From IMG/VR virus record IMGVR_UViG_3300008448_000706, positions 1 through 22,733 of that record: a stretch of 22,733 nucleotides of DNA; one strand, 5' to 3'. Made by a program: the position numbers and the translations under genes. Source of the DNA: a virus. Of this stretch, positions 21,301 through 22,733 are shown piece by piece (position 1 is the stretch's first letter; every line of letters begins with the position of its first letter). Under the pieces are notes generated by a model. It worked only from the letters and a program-made list of their open reading frames with translations. It was not told the origin of the DNA and searched no databases.

Positions 21301-22733
21301 AGCAGTGGGCTGAGGAGTTCGGCATCCCTGTCGAGTCGGCTGCGGCTGCCATAGCGACGCTCTCGCCGCAGAAGGACTGGTTCGCCAACGTCGCGCTCGC
21401 GCGGCGCGTGATAGATGTCATCAAAAACCGTTCGGACTTTGCGTGGTCGCCGGAGATGGAAGCGACCGCAGCGCGCATCTTCGCGGAACCGAAATACAAG
21501 GTGGAGCTGGATCTCGCCCGGGGCAAGACGTTCAGGGAGCTGCCGCAAGAAGGCACCGTACGCGCGCTGTGGCTGCGTGCCTACGACGAGGCGCACAACC
21601 CCCGGGGCTATCCCATCCTATCCCCGGAAGGGCAGGAGCTGGGCCCCGCGACCAACCTAGACGGGGCGGAAGCCGGCGGGCCGATGTGGTCGCCGCTCGT
21701 GTTCATTCAACACGCAATCAACGTCGTGGTAAATGCGTCGCCGGCTGTCATCAGCGACAACCTCGGCGCGATGCACAAGGTCCGCAACTTCTACAACAAC
21801 ATCTTCGACCCCAACTCCCCTGACGGGGAGGTGACAATCGACACTCACGCTGTCGCCGCAGCTCTTCTGCGCCCGCTGGCGGGGTCGGACCTTGAGGTGG
21901 CGCACAACCTTGGCTCGTCCATCAAAGGGGTTCCGGGCGCCGGGCAGAACGCGAACCTCGGCCTGTCAGGCACGTACGCACTGTACGCGGAAGCGTACCG
22001 GCGCGCAGCCGCCGACCGCGGCGTGCTCCCCCGGGAGATGCAGTCGATAACATGGGAAGCTGTGCGCGGGCTCTTTGCCGCGAAGTTCAAGACCAAGAAA
22101 AACAAAGCAGCGGTCACGCAGCTGTGGCAAAATTACAAAGATGGAAAGGCTACCCTTGATGAAACCCGCGCTGGAGTACTCGGACTTGCCGGAGGAATTT
22201 CGCCGCCGACTTGGTACGGACGCGACGATACAGGCACTGCTGGCAGCCGGCCTGCCGGTGACGGAGGAGGCGTATCTGGCGCAGCAGGGGATGGCGCCGG
22301 GGTACGTGGACCCGGAGCTGGAGCAGGCGGCGCGCGTCGCCGTCGCGGCGTATCGGGAGTTTCAGGGGGCACCCTCAACCAAGGATCCGCTCGCCCCGTC
22401 CCCGAGTACGGTGTAGCGCGCGACGGCGCAACGTCCGTCTTCGCGATCCACTACTCGCCCCGCCCACAGACCCGGCTCGAGTCCAGCAAGTACGGCACCG
22501 GGATGCAGGGTGCGGAGCGCGCACGAGTCGAGCAATCGTTCGACGACCGCATCCGCCAGCGCATCCACTTCTATGTCGACGGCGGCAACGGAATCCGCCC
22601 GGAGAACGCGGTCGGCGGCAACATGCACTGGGTGCGGCTGAACAACGTCTACGACGTCAACGAGGACGCGCTCGGCATCTGGGCCAGCGGGGGCGATCTC
22701 AACGCCCGCGAGGGCAAGATCATCGACGCCGGC
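18375..22733 (+). CDS. Giant multidomain virion protein (gp16-position, polyvalent), 3' end outside the window
   Basis: The frame is open from ATG 18375 to the window end (at least 1453 residues, no stop). Visible parts: two N-terminal repeats DISRILDEV (4-12) and DVSRILDDI (30-38); two membrane-like stretches (about 236-268 and 363-388); a conserved-looking domain around HDYFGH (786-791) with EENAWRAHAAMYS (803-815); a segment with LSPQKDW (996-1002), K1135 in GAMHKVRNF and D1156 in TIDTH; a Gly/Ala/Arg-rich linker (about 1281-1342); and a C-terminal domain starting HYSPRP (1359), with YGTGMQGAE (1373-1381). The position after gp14/gp15-like genes suggests the T7 gp16 slot, an ejected core protein. 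I see no lytic transglycosylase motif in the visible part. The linker region is overlapped by a complete small gene in another frame. Confidence 0.85.
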   Translation, partial: MANDISRILDEVTSGATPAAAPARSGSRGDVSRILDDIVGSPAVAAPDERLTLSLKGAQQLTPDQWARGIEASRKAGLPIGIGSRNPEEAARMVTRREFEEAVRTAPAIGAAAMRDPNIARLMQDDLRNVVDIELQAREMATLGPLYRRQDQNRNNILRGLGVAARDLFPQMLSGSKEILFGAMGDTEDAARASLRSAELRARGERARPTFENLSGLDRMLVGGAYAGAESAVQNLPGLVAGMAAAATGVGAVGVTAAALAPMFAQVLPTSFSRASAQGLSFSDSLQYGLGQAAVETLTEIPAIGFLAKRMGKEALSKLIGGYLFRDIGSEQIATLAGDALDTAFLPGMTWDQYFSIKGRGEAAIQTLIATVVGGGAMAGVVKLAEGLVGPAPEAERAIAAGKVLQDMSKFVAASKVRQRDATTMATLLQSLQEENGAPTTLYLDSNVLTPEMQQQLEALMPSVAAQRDEIVAGAMIELPVGELLTQIAGTPLEQQLVPELRTDENALSVREAETFYQSQSQAFEAAAQKLAEQKTQDTAWNASAKELNDTLTGMFTAVPTITRDQARAYVAPLQAFYTTLADKLGIAPAEAYSRYKVTLSSEQIENATLTQEEQAFADLQGLPATVKVDGRDVTFGTLPAAADAAVRYMRAAGLPYAPPTTYAKVDPDRARRIAEEFDKAEHRPNDPEVAAAYDAMVRETLAQYQAIKATGLKVEFITDGKDPYGNPRNAILDVRENNHLWVFATADGFGSSGFDPDSSPMLQPTNEVDVNGVPMLVNDVFRVVHDYFGHIKHGVGFRADGEENAWRAHAAMYSPLARRAMTTETRGQNSWVNFGPFAEQNKTAGPADTVYADQKVTLLPEWVSTEGAGAGPVLEQRVGTRFPTGAKATEDPVTQMLRVGLDELKQAPAMFEKVVAAVKTYVNFPTAGQDLPTEDAAELFIEEMRGNLLWLFDQVPDEVLQRSRLWYDGGRAISEQWAEEFGIPVESAAAAIATLSPQKDWFANVALARRVIDVIKNRSDFAWSPEMEATAARIFAEPKYKVELDLARGKTFRELPQEGTVRALWLRAYDEAHNPRGYPILSPEGQELGPATNLDGAEAGGPMWSPLVFIQHAINVVVNASPAVISDNLGAMHKVRNFYNNIFDPNSPDGEVTIDTHAVAAALLRPLAGSDLEVAHNLGSSIKGVPGAGQNANLGLSGTYALYAEAYRRAAADRGVLPREMQSITWEAVRGLFAAKFKTKKNKAAVTQLWQNYKDGKATLDETRAGVLGLAGGISPPTWYGRDDTGTAGSRPAGDGGGVSGAAGDGAGVRGPGAGAGGARRRRGVSGVSGGTLNQGSARPVPEYGVARDGATSVFAIHYSPRPQTRLESSKYGTGMQGAERARVEQSFDDRIRQRIHFYVDGGNGIRPENAVGGNMHWVRLNNVYDVNEDALGIWASGGDLNAREGKIIDAG
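22159..22416 (+). CDS. Embedded small gene inside the giant virion gene (+1 frame)
   Basis: An 85-residue protein beginning MKPALEYSDLPEEFRRRLG and continuing with LLAAGLPVTEEAYLAQQGM and DPELEQAARVAVAAYREF. It has normal protein-like composition, predicted helices, and a candidate ribosome binding site GGAAAGG (22143-22149) nine bases before ATG 22159. By hand count about 69 of its 85 codons end in G or C, against about 43 of 83 for the host frame over the same bases. The host frame here is a low-complexity Gly/Ala/Arg linker, as expected when the other frame carries the selected protein. Small phage proteins with 'P(L/V)T.EAY' near acidic ends exist, but I assign no function. The alternative is a pair of compensating frameshifts. 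Confidence 0.6.
   Translation: MKPALEYSDLPEEFRRRLGTDATIQALLAAGLPVTEEAYLAQQGMAPGYVDPELEQAARVAVAAYREFQGAPSTKDPLAPSPSTV

Noticed and set aside
22133-22378. Minus-strand 81-codon frame opposite the embedded gene
   Set aside because: Pro/Ala/Arg-rich composition mirrors the +1-frame gene on the other strand, and there is no start signal.
1-22733. BPP-1-like diversity-generating retroelement, CRISPR array, tRNA or integrase/att site
   Set aside because: I looked because of the BPP-1-like gene set but saw no reverse transcriptase motif, template/variable repeat pair, spaced repeats, tRNA cloverleaf or recombinase gene in this window.

Overview
The window is a stretch of a tailed-phage genome (free phage or prophage), not ordinary chromosome. 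All genes I can support are on the + strand, tightly packed and mostly overlapping by a few bases. The gene set is that of a podovirus related to Bordetella phage BPP-1 and similar phages: terminase, head-to-tail connector portal, Bbp19-like protein, scaffold, major capsid protein, Bbp16-type cement protein, tail tubular A/B-like proteins, then internal virion proteins. High GC with strong G/C preference at third codon positions suggests a GC-rich, probably betaproteobacterial host (Bordetella, Burkholderia or Achromobacter type). That host guess is inference.

Layout. Positions 1-3109 hold nine small early or accessory genes chained by stop/start overlaps: an HNH endonuclease, two coiled-coil proteins sharing an identical 19-bp start, and several unrecognised proteins. 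Positions 3119-5089 encode a one-chain replication enzyme with an archaeo-eukaryotic-type primase domain, a PriCT-2-like linker and a RepA-type helicase. Positions 5085-5784 are the main regulatory region: five copies of a 14-bp dyad TGYAA-N4-TTRCR, a cluster of TGAGCC repeats, a strong hairpin, a small helix-turn-helix gene and a long imperfect inverted repeat just before the small terminase gene. Positions 5785-9834 carry DNA packaging genes (TerS, TerL, a small linker protein, portal). Positions 9876-12640 carry capsid assembly genes and two terminator-like hairpins. Positions 12715-15611 carry the tail tube/nozzle genes. Positions 15604-22733 carry a GNAT acetyltransferase and three internal (probably ejected) virion proteins, the last a giant polyprotein-like protein that runs off the window.

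The genes form a replication-to-packaging-to-morphogenesis series. The primase-helicase ends at the putative control/origin region, from which the late operon appears to be controlled. Lysis genes, integrase, DNA polymerase, receptor-binding tail fibre and any BPP-1-like diversity-generating retroelement are not in the window.

Most worth checking: (1) a complete 85-codon gene at 22159-22416 embedded in another frame of the giant virion gene, where third-position GC preference switches frame; (2) the five-site operator array around the primase end and the HTH gene; (3) the long inverted repeat before terS; (4) a DNA-glycosylase-like Lys/Asp signature and an HDYFGH domain inside the giant virion protein; (5) unrelated proteins sharing a D/E-D-I-L C-terminal tip; (6) coiled-coil DNA repeats spaced by exact multiples of 21 bp.
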